A stretch of 64,000 nt of DNA from Liolophura sinensis (Eukaryota; Mollusca; Polyplacophora; Chitonida; Chitonidae). The translations under genes were made by a program, and so were the position numbers. Below, one piece after another: positions 12,001 through 27,000 of the stretch. The notes below the pieces were generated by a model. The model saw nothing but the letters and a program-made list of their open reading frames with translations, was not told the DNA's origin and ran no database searches. Position 1 is the first letter of the stretch, and the number at the start of each line of letters is the position of its first letter. The stretch spans positions 35,263,551-35,327,550 of the forward strand of contig NC_088304.1 in assembly GCF_032854445.1 (NCBI RefSeq). The letters run 5' to 3'.

Positions 12001-15000
12001 GCGTAAAACGCCAATCAAATAAACAAATACAAATCCATGACAGTGTTTCCATGACCCATATGTTGGCAACTTTGATTCTACTGCATCGTCAATCTACCCT
12101 AGCAGTAAATCGGTGTGCGCTACATTAACAATGGGACATGTTCCAGTGGCTCTGCATTAACACTTGCATTAAATAATTATGCATTAACACTTGCATTAAA
12201 TAATGACTCAAGCATATTCGTGTAATTTCCATTATCTGAAGAGTTAACACAGGAGTAATCGCAAACGCAGTGAGATGTCCATGGAAACACTGTGGCACAG
12301 TTGGAAAAAATTTATTTCCAGCTTATGTAATAGTATACAGTCTAAGAATACATGTATATCTATGTTATGCTTACAGGTAATGCTTCCACGCCACGTAACG
12401 AAAACAGTTCCAGATTTGGCAAGTACATCCAGCTTCAGTTTAACAGGTATTAACAAGAAATGTGTACCCTAATTCCTAATTTTTTTTGCATAGGAAAGAG
12501 CTTTCATTGTAATTAATGCGTATTTTAAATTTGAATTTGGAGAGAAAACTACATTGGTTGGATTTCCTTACTTTTCATTCCATTCCTGGTGAAAGCAATC
12601 GTGACGTCATGACATCATAGAAAGATTGAACATTAGTAACCAATGTGTGGGACATCAGGTTGATCAATTTGCAACAATACTGCTTATGATTGGTCAATTG
12701 CATGTTCTTGATTGACAGTTGGGAAAGGCCTGTTTCCGTCCACCCATGAATCGTACACTGTAGCTGTCATACACACAAATACATGTTGAGTGTTACATTT
12801 GTGTTACAACACCATTCAGAGAATCAACGAGTTGCCCTGTTGACCCAGGAATGGTGTCCATTTGGGTCAAGTACAGTGTAAATGTCGCAAATTATTATTA
12901 TTGGTGCTGAAGCTTACAATTTTCCAGTAGAATATCAGGTTATGTTCAGGGCAAACCGCAAAACACCTGTCCAAAATAAATAGAACCCTCTGAATCGGGG
13001 AAAACTCAACCATTGTATAAGTGAAATATTCTTGTGTATAGTGTAAAACACCAATTAAATAAATACAGAAATAAATAAATAAATAAAATGTACATTTTGC
13101 AATGAATTCTTTGACGAGCTGTCAGATACAGCTATTTCATTCTGTCCTTACAGTTGTATGTCTGTGGTAGGAGCCAGCATAAACACTTACTTGTTAGAGA
13201 AGACACGAGTCGCACATCAGGCAGACACAGACTGTAACTTCCATATCTTCTACCAGGTAAGTCAGTTGTGAGCTCAAATTCAGCTGGTGGCATTTTGTTG
13301 GCTTGTACCATGTATCTAAGGCTTGTTGCCTCCAGCTGAAGGAATTTCTGATAGAATAATAAAATGCCCATGCTGGCATTTGGGGCTTACGGTGAAGCTG
13401 GTATAATCTGGAGATATGTCTGTTTGGAAACATTACAGCCCCGCTGTTTGAATACCGAAAGTAGGTCTCGTCATAATTCAACAAGGTATCAAGTTTTATG
13501 TTGGAAAAGTACAGTTTGGATGTTTATTTATTTATTTGATTGGTGTTTTATGCCATACTCAAGAATATTTCACATATATGACTGCGGCCAGCATTAGGGT
13601 GAGAGGAAACCCAGTGCTGTATCTGTCACACTGACTCACTTCTCATTGATATTGCTCTGTTAATTTGCGTCGTTTATTAGAAAGCTGACTAAAATACGCT
13701 CTTCAGCTTTAGATTTTTTCTTTCTCAATATTAATATGAATATGCGTAGAAATTGTCTTGAAATTTGGACGTACATGTAAAGTTGTGATGGAAAATATGT
13801 CTATCTCTTCAGATTGTAGAGGGAATGTCGTCTGGGTGCGTGTCAGTTCCTGGGGTCAGTCCGAGGGACTTGCAGTTCAGAATTCTACCTCAGGCTAACT
13901 GTCAATCTGAAGACACAGGTAAAATACATGGATTACTGAATACATTTACATAGCAAACCAGATCAGTGAATAACAATAAATCTTTTTATACTCAGATGTG
14001 ACCATGTTAAATACATGTAGCCCTGTTTTGCACCCTATCAATTTTTCTGATGTAGACAGAAATAGACACTGACCAGGTTGAGACACAGAGCTGCTTGAGA
14101 CGCAGAGCAGCTTGAGATGCAGAGCTGGTTGAAATACTGACCTGGCTGAGACACCGAAATGGCTGAGACACTGAAATGGCTGAGGCATGGACTTGCCTGA
14201 GACACTGAACTGGCTGACACATTGACCTTGCTGAGACACTGGACTGGCTGAGACACTGGACTGGCTGGGACACTGGACTGGCTGAGACGCTGAACTGGGT
14301 GAGACACTGACTTGCTTGAGACACTGAACTGGGTGAGACACTGACTTGCTTGAGACACTGAACTGGGTGAGACACTGAACATCCTGAGGCACTGAACTGG
14401 GTGAGACACTGAATTGGCTAAGACACTGGCCTAATGAAAAGGAGTGAAGACTTAGGGTAACAAAAGTTATCTAATCATGGACTCAGGCATCTTTGTTGCC
14501 TTTAAAAACATATTTCAGTGCTCAAAGCAAGGTCCTGATGTGTGAACCTGACTCAGGTGTGAAATTAGCTATGCTAATGTGCCTGTATGTATATTTTTAA
14601 ATGAAAAATATCGAAGGAGGTGGCTGTGAGCTAGTGGTTGAAGTTGCTTGCTGTTTTATTTGCTGGGACATATGCTGTCTAGAAGTTCAAAACCGGTCTT
14701 TGGCAGGATTTTGTTGACAAGAAGCGATTGATAATGCTCATGTGGTCTTATCTGTATGTCACATGGAGGAAAGATTGTCAAAAACTTGCTTAAAGTTGGT
14801 GCTTTACCGTCAGCACTCCGGTTTCCTCCACTGGAATCATAAAAGTGAACAGTTCTTCAGTATGTCGTTAAACATGTAACAAGTGTAATTAATAAGTAAG
14901 TATGTCTTTACTTCATCACTACCGCAGCACAAGAAACTTACACCAGGTGTTATAATTGTAGTTATTTTTCAGAGAGGTATGGCCACACGGGGTGGAAACA

Positions 15001-18000
15001 GACTCAGGCAGCCCTGGATGATGTAGGCCTCTGTGACTCTCTACAGCAGGCTCTTGTACAGGTGGGTTCTACTGTTCATCCAGAGATCCATTAATTTACC
15101 CAAAGAGGCCTCCTTGGCCTGGGTGGTTAGCACAGCGGCATGGCGCAGGACCCAGGAGCCTCTGACCAATGTGGTCGCTGTTAGTTCAAGTCCAGCTCAT
15201 GCTGGCTTCCTCTGGGCTCTTACCAGTTTCTTCCCACCATAATGCTGGTCACTGTCGTATAAGTGAAATATTCTAGAAGTGCGGCGTACACCAGTCAGAT
15301 AAATATATTTACCAAAATAGAGCAGGGTGTGGCTCATCAAGAAAGGCGCATGTCTCATAACAGTGAGTCACATGAGGTGCATGACTCATAACAGTGAGTC
15401 ACATGAGGTGCATGACTCATAGCAGTGAGTCACATGAGGTGCATGACTCATAGCAGTGAGTCACATGAGGTGCATGACTCATAACAGTGAGTCACATGAG
15501 GTGCATGACTCATGGCAGTGAGTCACATTAGGTGCATGACTCATAACAGTGAGTCACATTAGGTGCATGTTCAATACCTGAGGGGGCATGCTGGATCAGA
15601 TATTGGTCCTTTACCAATGAGGTTTTGAGTTCAAATCTTTGCTATGTCAATTCTGTCAAAAGGCTCTGGTCTCTGGCTAATGAATGAACCAGATTAGCTG
15701 AACCTGATAATATGGCAATGCTCTTGATTTTCACTATTCCCTTGTTTTGGCTTCACCGTGAACCATGGTAGCTTGGTTATACAGCCGCACAAAAGTAAAT
15801 AGATATGCTTGTGGCTGCGTTACTTTATGGATAAATATACATGTACCATTTTGTCAGGTGTGGTCTTGTGTTTTAAGCTCCTCACCATTGATCATTATGT
15901 TACTTCCCATAGTTGCTGGTGGGCATTTTATTCCTGGGTAATGTGGAGTTTGTACCAGAAGATGAGGATACTTGCGCAATTAGTCAGCTCTCAGGTAAAC
16001 CCTAATTTATTCCCAATAGTTCTCTCAGAATGTTTTAAAATATTGGATGCAGAGGTGGTTGTAAAGGTTGAAGAATTAGAGCACGGATTGATTCGATTTT
16101 TATTGTCTGCTTGTTATGACAAATCGCTCGAGGAAGGTTTAGGACTTGTTGCCAACAACTCTACGACCGACGACAGCTGATGAAAAACATCTGAAACTTT
16201 CTGTCTTGTTTGTCAGCGAGCACTGAAGGCTTGTCCACCTCTGCTCAGTTACTGGGGCTGGACCCAAGCAGACTGGAGAAGCTGTTTCTGTTCAGAAACA
16301 TTCAGTCGTCATCCAGAAAACGACGGAGCATCTTTGTCAAAGCACAGAGTAGACGTGAGGCAGAGAGCAGGAGAGACTGTCTCCTCATGTTATTATATTA
16401 CAGGTGGGTCAAAACTGTTTGTTAGTACAAAGTCAGGATCTGTTTCGGGATTTCAGAGTTTCGGTAAATGACCTAAAGTTTTGCATGTTGGTTACTGTTG
16501 TTTGCTTTGGCATGGTCTGAGTTGGCCGCAGGATGACAGAAGAGAGGTGTATAGAGCTCCCGATTAGCATTCATGTACAGCTGCCAGTCAGTGAGAACCA
16601 CAAGCAGTGCAATGAATCATGTGATACTAAGCAAATCTGAGGGCAAAACTTTAGTTCATTTACTGTATTTCAAATACATTTTTAAACATGCACATTTCGT
16701 GTAATTGTAATTCATTCCCCTTATACATGTAAGCTTCAGAGTTTTTGTGAAGTTTGATTAATGTTTTCTCATAAAGTGTCATTTTGAGGCTTTAATGTGC
16801 TTCTATTTTTGTGTATCAAACTTACGTGTGTGTGCGTCTCCACCATTGCTGTTAGCATCAATAGTTACAAAGTTACCAGTTCTCATGTATACTTGATGAT
16901 GCTTTGTCACATATACATGTATACAGTCACTGTGTAATGCATATATTTCACGGCGTGATGTGCCTATTTCATCGCATGTTGTTCCTATTTCACAGCGTGA
17001 TGCACCCATTTCAAGGTGTGATGCACCTATTTCACTGTGTGATACATCTATTTCACTGTGTGATACGTCTATTTCACTGTGTGATACATCCATTTCACAG
17101 CATGTTGCACCTGTTTCACTGTGTGATGCACCTATTTCATGGTCTGATGTTGTATTTACATGTTCATGTATAGCTGTACCTTGTCAGTAATTAATTGCAC
17201 ATTACTCACCTTAGAAACTTAAGAAAAATGTTGTTATTCAATTACCCTTCTTCTTATCCCTTATTTCAGCTGCTGTTCAATGTCACGAGAGGTAAGATTT
17301 ACACGGTGACAAACTTCAGGCATTTGAATGTATTGTGCTGGGAGGCTGGGGGTATTTCAAACACTTGCATTCAATTTACCCGTGTATACACTTGTTTGAC
17401 TGTTTGTAGACTTTTTGACTGGCTGGTTGGATTCATCAACAGTAAGATTACCTGTGCAGACTCCAGGAGTTGTATAGGTAAGTCGGACTTGTGTATTGAT
17501 TGATTTACCTGATTGAACAAGAGTCACTCTACCCATACACCTGCTTTAATACAAATGACAAATTCTTGAGTCTGGTATTTAAAATCTAATGAGAAAACTA
17601 GAAAAGACGAATCAAGATGCGCTAAGAAGCTGTGATGCATACATACATGTAGCTACTAAATGATGTAATGGTTGAAATGATATTTGAGTGACTCTTCCCT
17701 GAAGAACATTATTTTGTGATTAAACTGAGAATTAGTGTTATTAGTTAAACAAAAAAATATAAACCAAAAGAAAGGAAGAAGGAATCAGAACAGCAAATCC
17801 TGTTTATTATGTAAACAAACTAAAGTTAATATATTGCCTTGATGATCAGTTACTTAATATTAGTATGGCTACCATTGTTTGTGAAGGGACTCAGGCTTTA
17901 ATGTGAATTGACTCAAGTTTGCTAATTACATGTATGTCTTTACCATTGTTTATGAAGTGACTCAGGATTAACATAAATGTGGCTACAGTTTTTTTTGAGA

Positions 18001-21000
18001 TGACTCAGGATTAACATTAATGTGACTACAATTGTTTATGAAGTGATACAGGCTTGACATTAATGTGGCTACCATTGTTTGTGAAGTGACTCAGGATTAA
18101 CATTAATGTTGCTATCATTGTTTGTGAAGTGACTCAGGATTAACATTAATGTGGCTACCATTGTTTATGAAGGGACTCGGAGTTAACATTAATGTGGCTA
18201 CCATTGTTTGTGAGGTGACTCAAGTGACATTAATGTGGCTACTATTGTTTGTGAAGTGACTCAAGTTGAACATTACAGTGGCTACCGTTGATGAAGTGAC
18301 TCAGGATTAACATTAATGTGACTACAATTGTTTATGAAGTGACACAGGCTTGACATTAATGTGGCTACCATTGTTTGTAAAGTGACTCAGGATTAACATT
18401 AATGTTGCTTCCATTGTTTGTGAAGGGACTCAGGATTAACATTAATATGGCTACCGTCATTTGTGAAGTGATACAGGCTTACCATTAATGTCATTGTGAC
18501 TACCATTGTTTGTGAAGTGACTCAGGCTTAACATTAATATGGCCACCATTGTTTGTGAAGTGACTCGGGCTTAACATTAATTTGACTACCATTGTTTCTG
18601 AAGTGACTCAGGATTAACATTAATGTTGCTACCATTGTTTGTGAAGGGACTCAGGATTAACATTAATGTGACTACCGTTGTTTGTGAAGTGATACAGGCT
18701 TACCATTAATATCATTGTGACTACCGTTGTTTGTGAAGTGACTCAGGGTTAACATTTGTAAGGCCACCATTGTTTGTGAAGTGGCTCAGGCTTAACAATA
18801 ATGTGGCTACCATTGTTTATGAAGGGACTCAGGATTAACATTAATATGGCCCTCATTGTTTGTCAAGTGACTCAGGCTTAACATTAATTTGACTACTATT
18901 GTTTGTGAAGTGACCCAGGATTACCATTAACGTGGCTACCATTGTTTGTGAAGTGACTCAGGATTAACATTAATGTAGCTAACATTGTTTATGAAGTGAC
19001 TCAAGCTCACGACTAATGTGGCTACAATTATATTTTCAGGTTTACTGGACATCTACGGATTTGAGTCATTTGAAAATAACAGCCTGGAACAACTGTGTAT
19101 TAACTATGCAAATGAGAGGCTACAACAGCACTACATACATCACTTCCTGAAGGATATACAGGTCAGGGGTCAAGGGTCAGGGGAGGTTATGGGGAGTTTG
19201 AAGTTCCAGGATGACTTCCCCGCTCTCTTCTTGCACGCACAAACCACTAACATATTTTGGCATTGATGAGTGTCCTTTTAAAAGTATATCCATCTTTTGA
19301 AGCGATAAAACAGCTCAGCCCCGTCTCTAGCTGACTTCTTACGACACTGGTCAACTTTAAGGAAAAAGATCTAATATACCAGCTATACCCTGATATACAA
19401 AACTGAAAATGATTTAGGCTTACATCATGTTGAACCAAATGTAGTTTATCCATCTAGCAAGTTTTAAAAACGAACTATTGAAGTACATGTAAACAGAGAT
19501 GACCTAAAACCCGGCTGGAGTACCAAACTGGCTAGAAAACCTGGCTGAGAGATGACACAGGAAAACTACTGTGGTAAACTCACCAGATTTGGAGAGTCTA
19601 GATTCTCATTTACCTGTGCGTACCAAGTTTGTACAATTACCACCCGATGTTAAGCTTTCAACCTGCTCGGTTAAGAGTCGATTGGCGTAAACTGAGACTG
19701 CACTATTTTAGCCTCAATCCAAAAAGCTGAGATGTTTTGCATCTAAAGGGGAAGGCTCCTTGTCTTCTAAATCCTTTCCCTTGTTAGTGTGATAGTGGAG
19801 GATTTATTCAGTTGATGACAAAACTGGGCTTAGATGAGGATATGTATCAGAGAGTGACATCATAAGCCTACATATAGATCTTGATGTAGATTATATTCAA
19901 CAATTTTTTTTCCTTCACATAAAATCATGTAAGAACATTAAAAGATAGAACAGATTTATTAGTTACATTGACAGGAAGTTAGTTAATTTGAATGGTTTTT
20001 TCAGTATTGAAATAAATATATTTTTTTCTTTAGAAAGGAAAAGAAATTGTTCTGAAATAGAATGCATAGCTTTTCTAACATTGAATATTGCAGCATTTTC
20101 TTTTTCCATACTAGTATTTCAGAAACATTGAGTACCAAATTATAGATTCTGATCTTTGATTTTGCAGCTGGATTATGAGCGGGAAGGATTACAGTGGGAG
20201 CGGACAGACTTCAGAGATAACTTGGCCATTGTCCACTTGCTGGATGGAAACCCCAGTGTGTTTGGGGTGCTGAATGAGGTAAGGGTAAATAGCCTGTTCT
20301 GTGTTCTGTCTCATCAAGTTAAGGACTTCTCGGGATTACGTATTGTGATTGTGCTGTGTGATATTGAAGATACAAAAAAATACAAAATAGAAGAATTTTT
20401 CATAGTGCATTTATTTATATTATTTATTTGATTGGTGTTTTGTGCCGTACTTGTATCGTGTATTTATGGTAGTACTATGTGTATATTTGTAATTTTGGTG
20501 ACAGCAAAAAAAAAACAAAAAAAAAACATGGCAACCTATAAACATAAAGTGTGGACAGTTATGACAACTCATACAGAATGTCATTGATAAGTACAAGGGC
20601 TGCTCTGCATGTTGCTTTTGTACAGGAGGTGTACCTGAACAGAGACTGTGACCCAGTGTCACTACGAGACAGGATCGTCTCGCTGACCAGTGAATGTGCC
20701 AGGCCAGGCAGAGACAGGTCAAAGAGGAAGTTACAGTCAGAATTCCAGTTCAGTGTTCAGCATTATGCCGGGGAAGTTAACTACTGTGTCAGCAACATGG
20801 TGGAGAAAAACAGGGTGAGGGAAATGTGAGAATACAGGGCTCATTCAGGCTGTACAAGGGTTTATTTAGTTTTGATTTTAGTAAATAATGTTGAATAACA
20901 TGTAGGGAAGTTTAGGTTTAAAGACTGACAGAAAAGTAGTTGGAAGAATGAGATATGATGAGAGAAAAAAATAGGCAAAGTGATATATAACATTTTCCCG

Positions 21001-24000
21001 AAAAATTTGCCTGAAAAACTGTATTTTTTGAGGCAAGCATTACTTGTCGTTCTGAAACTTTACCTTTTTCTGCTGAATATCATTCTACTTTCCAAAAGTA
21101 AAATGAGGTAAAATGAGTATTTAACTTAGTCATGGATGGAAGATTGGATGACAGACAGGATATAGGGATTTTACTTGAGACGGTAATACTCATATCTCCA
21201 GTATTTGATGTCAAGCTCCGGCAGTGCTTTGCCCATCTGCACGTCATGCCTGGCAAATTTCATCTGGAGATGTGATTTGCCAAAGGTTGGTGGTTTATTT
21301 GATGTCCAGCTCCTGCAATGCTTTGTCCATCTGCACGTCATGCCTGGCAAATTTCATCTGGAGATGTGATTTGCCAAAGGTTGGTGGTTTTTGCCGCACA
21401 CTCCCGTTTCCTCCACCCAAAACACTGACCGTCATGATTTTAATGGAAAATTCTTGAGTATGGCGTTAAGCTACAGTTAAATAAAATACATAAATAAATT
21501 TAATTTAATTCTTTACCCTATAGGACAACATTCCTGCAGAGTTCAGTGACATGCTGCAGGCCAGTAGTCTCCCCTTAGTCTCCTGCCTCTTCGTTAATGG
21601 AGACTCTGAAGGCAGTTCATCAGGACGCAAGAGGAAATCTGTTCTCGTCAAGTTTAAGGTATTGAATTCTCCGTGTTCTTCATTACTCCTATCTGTGCTG
21701 TCAAGTTGGCATAGATCTCTGGATACAAATGCTGAATTGTGTTTGTGTAATACTCTTCTACCACAACTGGAGATAAATGTATTCAGTAATTCAATGAAAG
21801 TCATTTTTTTTGTTTGATTATTTACATAAACATGTTTGTACAGACTTATATGATTTTGAAACATAAAAAAAATATATTTCTGATTGAAAAGTATTAGATT
21901 GAATACTCAGTGTGTAAGTATGCAATCATTTAGATACTGATTTCAATATATCTGGACTTCTGGGACGTAGAGGTGTACATTTCAGCCTGTCAGCCTGTCA
22001 CAGATGAGTTCTTTTGATTTTGTTTAAATTGTTCATTTTATCGATTAAGACATGGTACATGGCTTAGCCATGAAAAGTTTAATATAGATCATGTTGCACG
22101 TTGTTGCATCAGGTTTGAACAAATTTATTGACTCTGTTGTTAGACTACATGTATTTCTGGCAGTTGCTTCGATTTATGACAAATTTATTTCCGTTTTTTT
22201 CCTGTTTTGGGACATTTTTTCAAACAGTTCATTATATTATACTGAATTCTAAGTTGGGCTGTAGGCTCAACTTGACAAATTACAGATTAAGCTCAAGGCT
22301 CTGGCCGATTTGTCAAATTGTCGTCCTGTTTTGGGTTTTGACACTTGGCCGGACCTTTTTTTCAAAATGGTGTGTTATTCTGAAATGAAATTAGGTACGT
22401 CGCACCCCAGAGATATAACCACATGTATAAGTCAGATGGCTGAAACCATTAGGGGATATGTATTGCTTTGACAATACTTCCAGACTGTCTGTTTCTTTAT
22501 TCTGAAATCATTTTATTTATTTATTTTCTTTTTAGTTTAAATCTAAAATATAATATATTTTTTAATCATGCCTTTGTAACTGGGGAGTAGATCTTTTCAT
22601 GTGGAGATGGTCATTGTTACATAAAAGAGGACACTAGACTAAGCGTATATGTTATTAAAGTATCCCACCCCAAGTTTTAAAAGCTCGTCTGTAAGAAGTA
22701 AGGAGAGGCACGGTATTGTGAAAGCGGGATCAGATGCTGTCATTGGCTGTGGTGGTGTCAATGTCCAGTTTGGTTGAAGTTTTTGACCAATCATAGGGTT
22801 GCAGTGGCCACCCATGGTACACTCCATAACTGACAAAATCACTGCTCTTCAATCCCTACGCATACAATAAACAGTGGGGACCTTTTAATAATTTTGACCT
22901 TGTTGATTTCATGGCAAGATCTTAGCACTATATAATTAGAGGATAATATCCTCTAATGCATGGCAGTGTCAATCATTCTACTTTATGTTGGTTTAGAAGT
23001 CAGTATTTGAACATATCACATGACCTGAATATTATGCAGTTTTATGAACTGCTCAATCAGGTGAGCTACCAGTATTCTCTGAATGCGTTATTTTTGTGTC
23101 CTTGTAAAGCTTGGATATCACACCTGAAATGAGGAAAAAATTTGTCATAGTACACTGTATAATCAGTTCTAAGCAGAATTTGTGTAAGCCTGTGTTGCCA
23201 TTTTGTGTTTTTGTGTGTTTTGATGCTATAAATAGGGTTATGTTTTAATCACTCCCACATGCAGTACATTACAAGCATTTTAGAATGGTGCTTTTGATCC
23301 TATGGCTTGTGGCTTGTGTTTCAGACCTCTCTGGATGAACTGATGTCAGAGGTCAGTGGTTCTCATGTGCAGTATATACGCTGTATTAGGCCCAACCGTA
23401 GCTCCACCCCCAAGGTGATTGACAGGCCTTACGTCGCTGAGCAGTTGGCAGCCAGTGGCATCCTTGAGACAGTAGAGGTGTGCCGGAGAGGCCATGGTGT
23501 TAGGTAATTTGCTTCTTTGCTTTTGTTAAATGCATCGTGTTGATTTCTTTATTTAAATCTGGACAATATAAAAGAAATTTTATTTGTGCCCTAGGGAGTC
23601 ATTTTAATATGAAGATGATAGATAATTGCCATGTGACTTCATAGAATACCAAACCTGACCTAAAAATGTCCTTTTATAATTATTTATTTCATGTGATTTT
23701 TTTTTTAAATTCTTTTTTAAAGTTATTGTAGTAATTTGAAACATTTCAAGCTGGTATATTGTAGATTATGTGGGGCTTTAGTGATGGTAAGAAGTTTGAG
23801 TTTGTTTTTCTGTATTAAACAGGTGGAATGCTTCCTCTGTTTTAGACTGCCCTACCAGTGCTTCTTACGGCGCTTCAGCCCTTTACTTACGTGTGCGTAC
23901 AGTAACGGCTCATCGTCAACCAAGAGGTCTGAGGAAGATAAAGAAAATCAACATGTACTGGGAGGTCAGGGTAGCCTAGAGGTGAAGTCTTCCACGCCCA

Positions 24001-27000
24001 GTAAACGACGAAGACTTAAAGGTGTGTTGGCAGGCCTGTGATGTGTTCACAGGCGTGTGATGTGTTTGCAGATGTGCAGTGTGTTTGCAGGCAGGTGTGC
24101 CATATTTTCACAGGCAGGCGTGCGATACGTTCGCAGGTATGACGTGTGTTCCCAGGCGTGCCATGTGTTCACAGGCGTACCATGTGTTCCCAGGCATGCC
24201 TTGTGTTCCCAGACGTGCCATGTGTTCACAGGCGTGCCTTGTGTTCCCAGGCATGCCTTGTGCTCCCAGGCATGCCTTGTGTTCCCAGGCATGCCATGTC
24301 TCTCCTGAAGAGGAATAAAGTTGGCATATACATGCGGGTAACCTAATAAAGATTCCTTAACCAATAAACTGGCCTCTTGGTAAATTTTAATAAAGTTTTA
24401 CAGGTTTCCTTAACCAATAAACTGGCCTCTTGGTAAGTTGTAGTAAAGTTTTACAGGTTTCCTTAACCAATAAACTGGACTTTTGGTAAGTTGTAGTAAA
24501 GTTTTACAGGTTTCCTAAACCAATAAACTGGACTCTCATGACATGAAATACATTGGAGTTCCATGATTCAGGTATTAAGTTAATCAAGGAATTCACACCT
24601 ATGTTACCTTAACCAATAAACCAGACTCTCATAACATGAAATGTATTGGAGTGGCATAATTTAGGTATTAACTTTATCAAGAAATTCACACCTGCGCTAC
24701 CTTAACCAATAAACCAGACTCTCATAACATGAAATAAATGTGAGTAGGATGTAAGTACATCTACATGTATCATCAGATCATACGCGAGTAACCTACATGT
24801 AACAAAATAATTAAGATGCCTTTCCTTAATCAAGAAATCTGACTTCCATACATGAGAGATTGTCATAAAACATCTGTCATGTACAATTATCCTAATTACA
24901 AAGTTTTCACCTGTGTTTTGTGAAGATGAGATGAGCGATGAACAGCAGGTGTGTCAGGCTATCCTCAGATCAGCTCTCCCTACACACGCCAGTACAGGGC
25001 ATCTGTTTGGTACATCCAAACTCTTCCTCAAAGAATACCAGGTAAGTGGAGCGCCCATCAATCATCTGAGTATGATTTGATGACTGAGAGTGACTTGATG
25101 TTTGAGGATGACTTGATGACTAAGGATGACTTGATGTTTGAGGATGACTTGATGACTGAGGATGACTTGATGGCCGAGGATGACTTGATGACTAAGGATG
25201 ACTTGATGTTTGAGGATGACTTGATGACTGAGGATGACTTGATGGCCGAGGATGACCTGATGACTGAGGATGACTTGATGGCTGAGGATGACTTGATGAT
25301 TGAGAATGACTTGATGGCTGAAAATGACTTGATTGCTGAGGATGACTTGATGGCTGAGGATGACTTGATGGTTGAGGATGACTTGATGACTGAGGATGAC
25401 TTGATGGCTAAGGATGACTTGATGATTGAGAATGACTTGATGGCTGAAAATGACTTGATTGCTGAGGATGACTTGATGGCCGAGGATGACTTGATGTACA
25501 TGTATGATTTGTTATGGCTTCAGCAAATCAGTCCTTGGCCAATGAGATTGCAGATTTGATTTATGGTAAGGATGCCACTTTATGACAGAAATGTTTTGTT
25601 TACATTGTTCTTGACAACACAGATTTGGTTAGCTCCAGGCACCCTGATTTCCACCACTCATGTGATAAACTTTATCACTGGGATATAAATGAAAAACTCA
25701 GGAGTAAAGGGTGAAAGTCAAACTAGAAGGCACTCCAGGAGGACTGACCTTCACCACAGCTAAATATACAAATATCCAGTATGCCGTGGTGAAGATTCGG
25801 TGAAAAAATGCCAGATCTGGATCCAGATTGCCGTTTATTGTATTGGAGCTCAGCCAAAGATCTGAGGCAAAGCTGCATTAAACTCTGTGCATAACCGTTT
25901 CATTAAAGTTGCTGACAGATAAATAAACTGTGGTAAAAAAATACCCCCTTAGCAGAGATAATGAAAATGGTATAGCAGTAACTGTTGGGAGAAAGCTCAT
26001 CTCGTTGCCAGAAAACTCATCTTGTTGCCAGAAAGCTCATCATCTTGTTCCCACAAAGCTCGTCTTGTTCCCACAAAGCTCGTCTTGTTCCCACAAAGCT
26101 GAACCTCTACTAAAGGCTTGATGAAGATGTTGAATAATACTTTCTTGTGTGGTCAGGATGGAGAAATTTTGAGCTTTATGGATGGTGTTGTTCAGGATAC
26201 CTGTTGTTGTTGTAGTGGAATGAGTTGGAGTCGGTGCGCTTGCGTCTGTTGTCATGGTGCGTGCGACGTGTCCAGAGGTGGTGGAGGTGTCAGCGCTCGA
26301 GGAGAGCCCTGCAGGAGAGAGTCAGAGAAAAGGACCGAGCAGCACGACTCCTACAGAGAGGTATGAACCCTCCTCAACAGTAAATCCTGTATCTCTATCA
26401 TCAGATACTAGCCTGACTAGTTCTGGTCAATGATGGCCTTTAAAGGATGCTTGAAACATGTGGTTTTAATTTCTAAATATGCAGTTTAGGATTTGTGGTT
26501 ACATATGAAGTACAAAAAAAAATGTTCATCTTTTTTGGGGCGTTTGGTGGGAGGAAGGTTTGCAAATAACGTTAACCTTCAGTCGTCCTAAGGCCTGAGC
26601 AGTCAGTCGAGACATAAAGTTCTAAAACCCTGCATCCGTGACATCAGGGATGATAGCTGTCAAAGGCCTCTGGAGGAAAGGGCTTACACGGGGGCTACAA
26701 TCTGGTCCTGTGTTTTGAATAAGTTCACCTTCAAAAATTTCTGACCAGAAAACATGCATGAAATACAGTGGTGATTTTGAAGATGAAATATGCCCCAAAA
26801 ATGATAATTTTTTATTTCAACCTTTGGCATATTTCTTTTTTTACTACCAAATAACCATAATCTCATTTCAAAGTAAGCTTATACATGTAATACTTTTCAT
26901 GAATCCTTTAAGTCTGTTTTCAGTCTCGGCTAAACCATGAAGTATAAGATTTGATGCCTTTGGAAATGGTTTGTGAACCATGTGACGTGATAGAAACTGA

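Noticed and set aside
13946-14409. Three overlapping minus-strand frames of about 120-150 residues (QCLSQFSVS repeats)
   Set aside because: Shadows of the 17-bp minisatellite; all three frames being open argues against coding.
17240-17300. Acceptor-like TTATTTCAG followed by a short open stretch
   Set aside because: Exons at 16217-16403 and 17410-17477 join in phase with an uninterrupted LLYYR-LFDWLV block, leaving no room for another exon.
24951-25559. 202-residue acidic repeat frame
   Set aside because: It starts inside myosin exon 20 in the wrong frame and is carried by the 18-bp array; the opposite strand is equally open.
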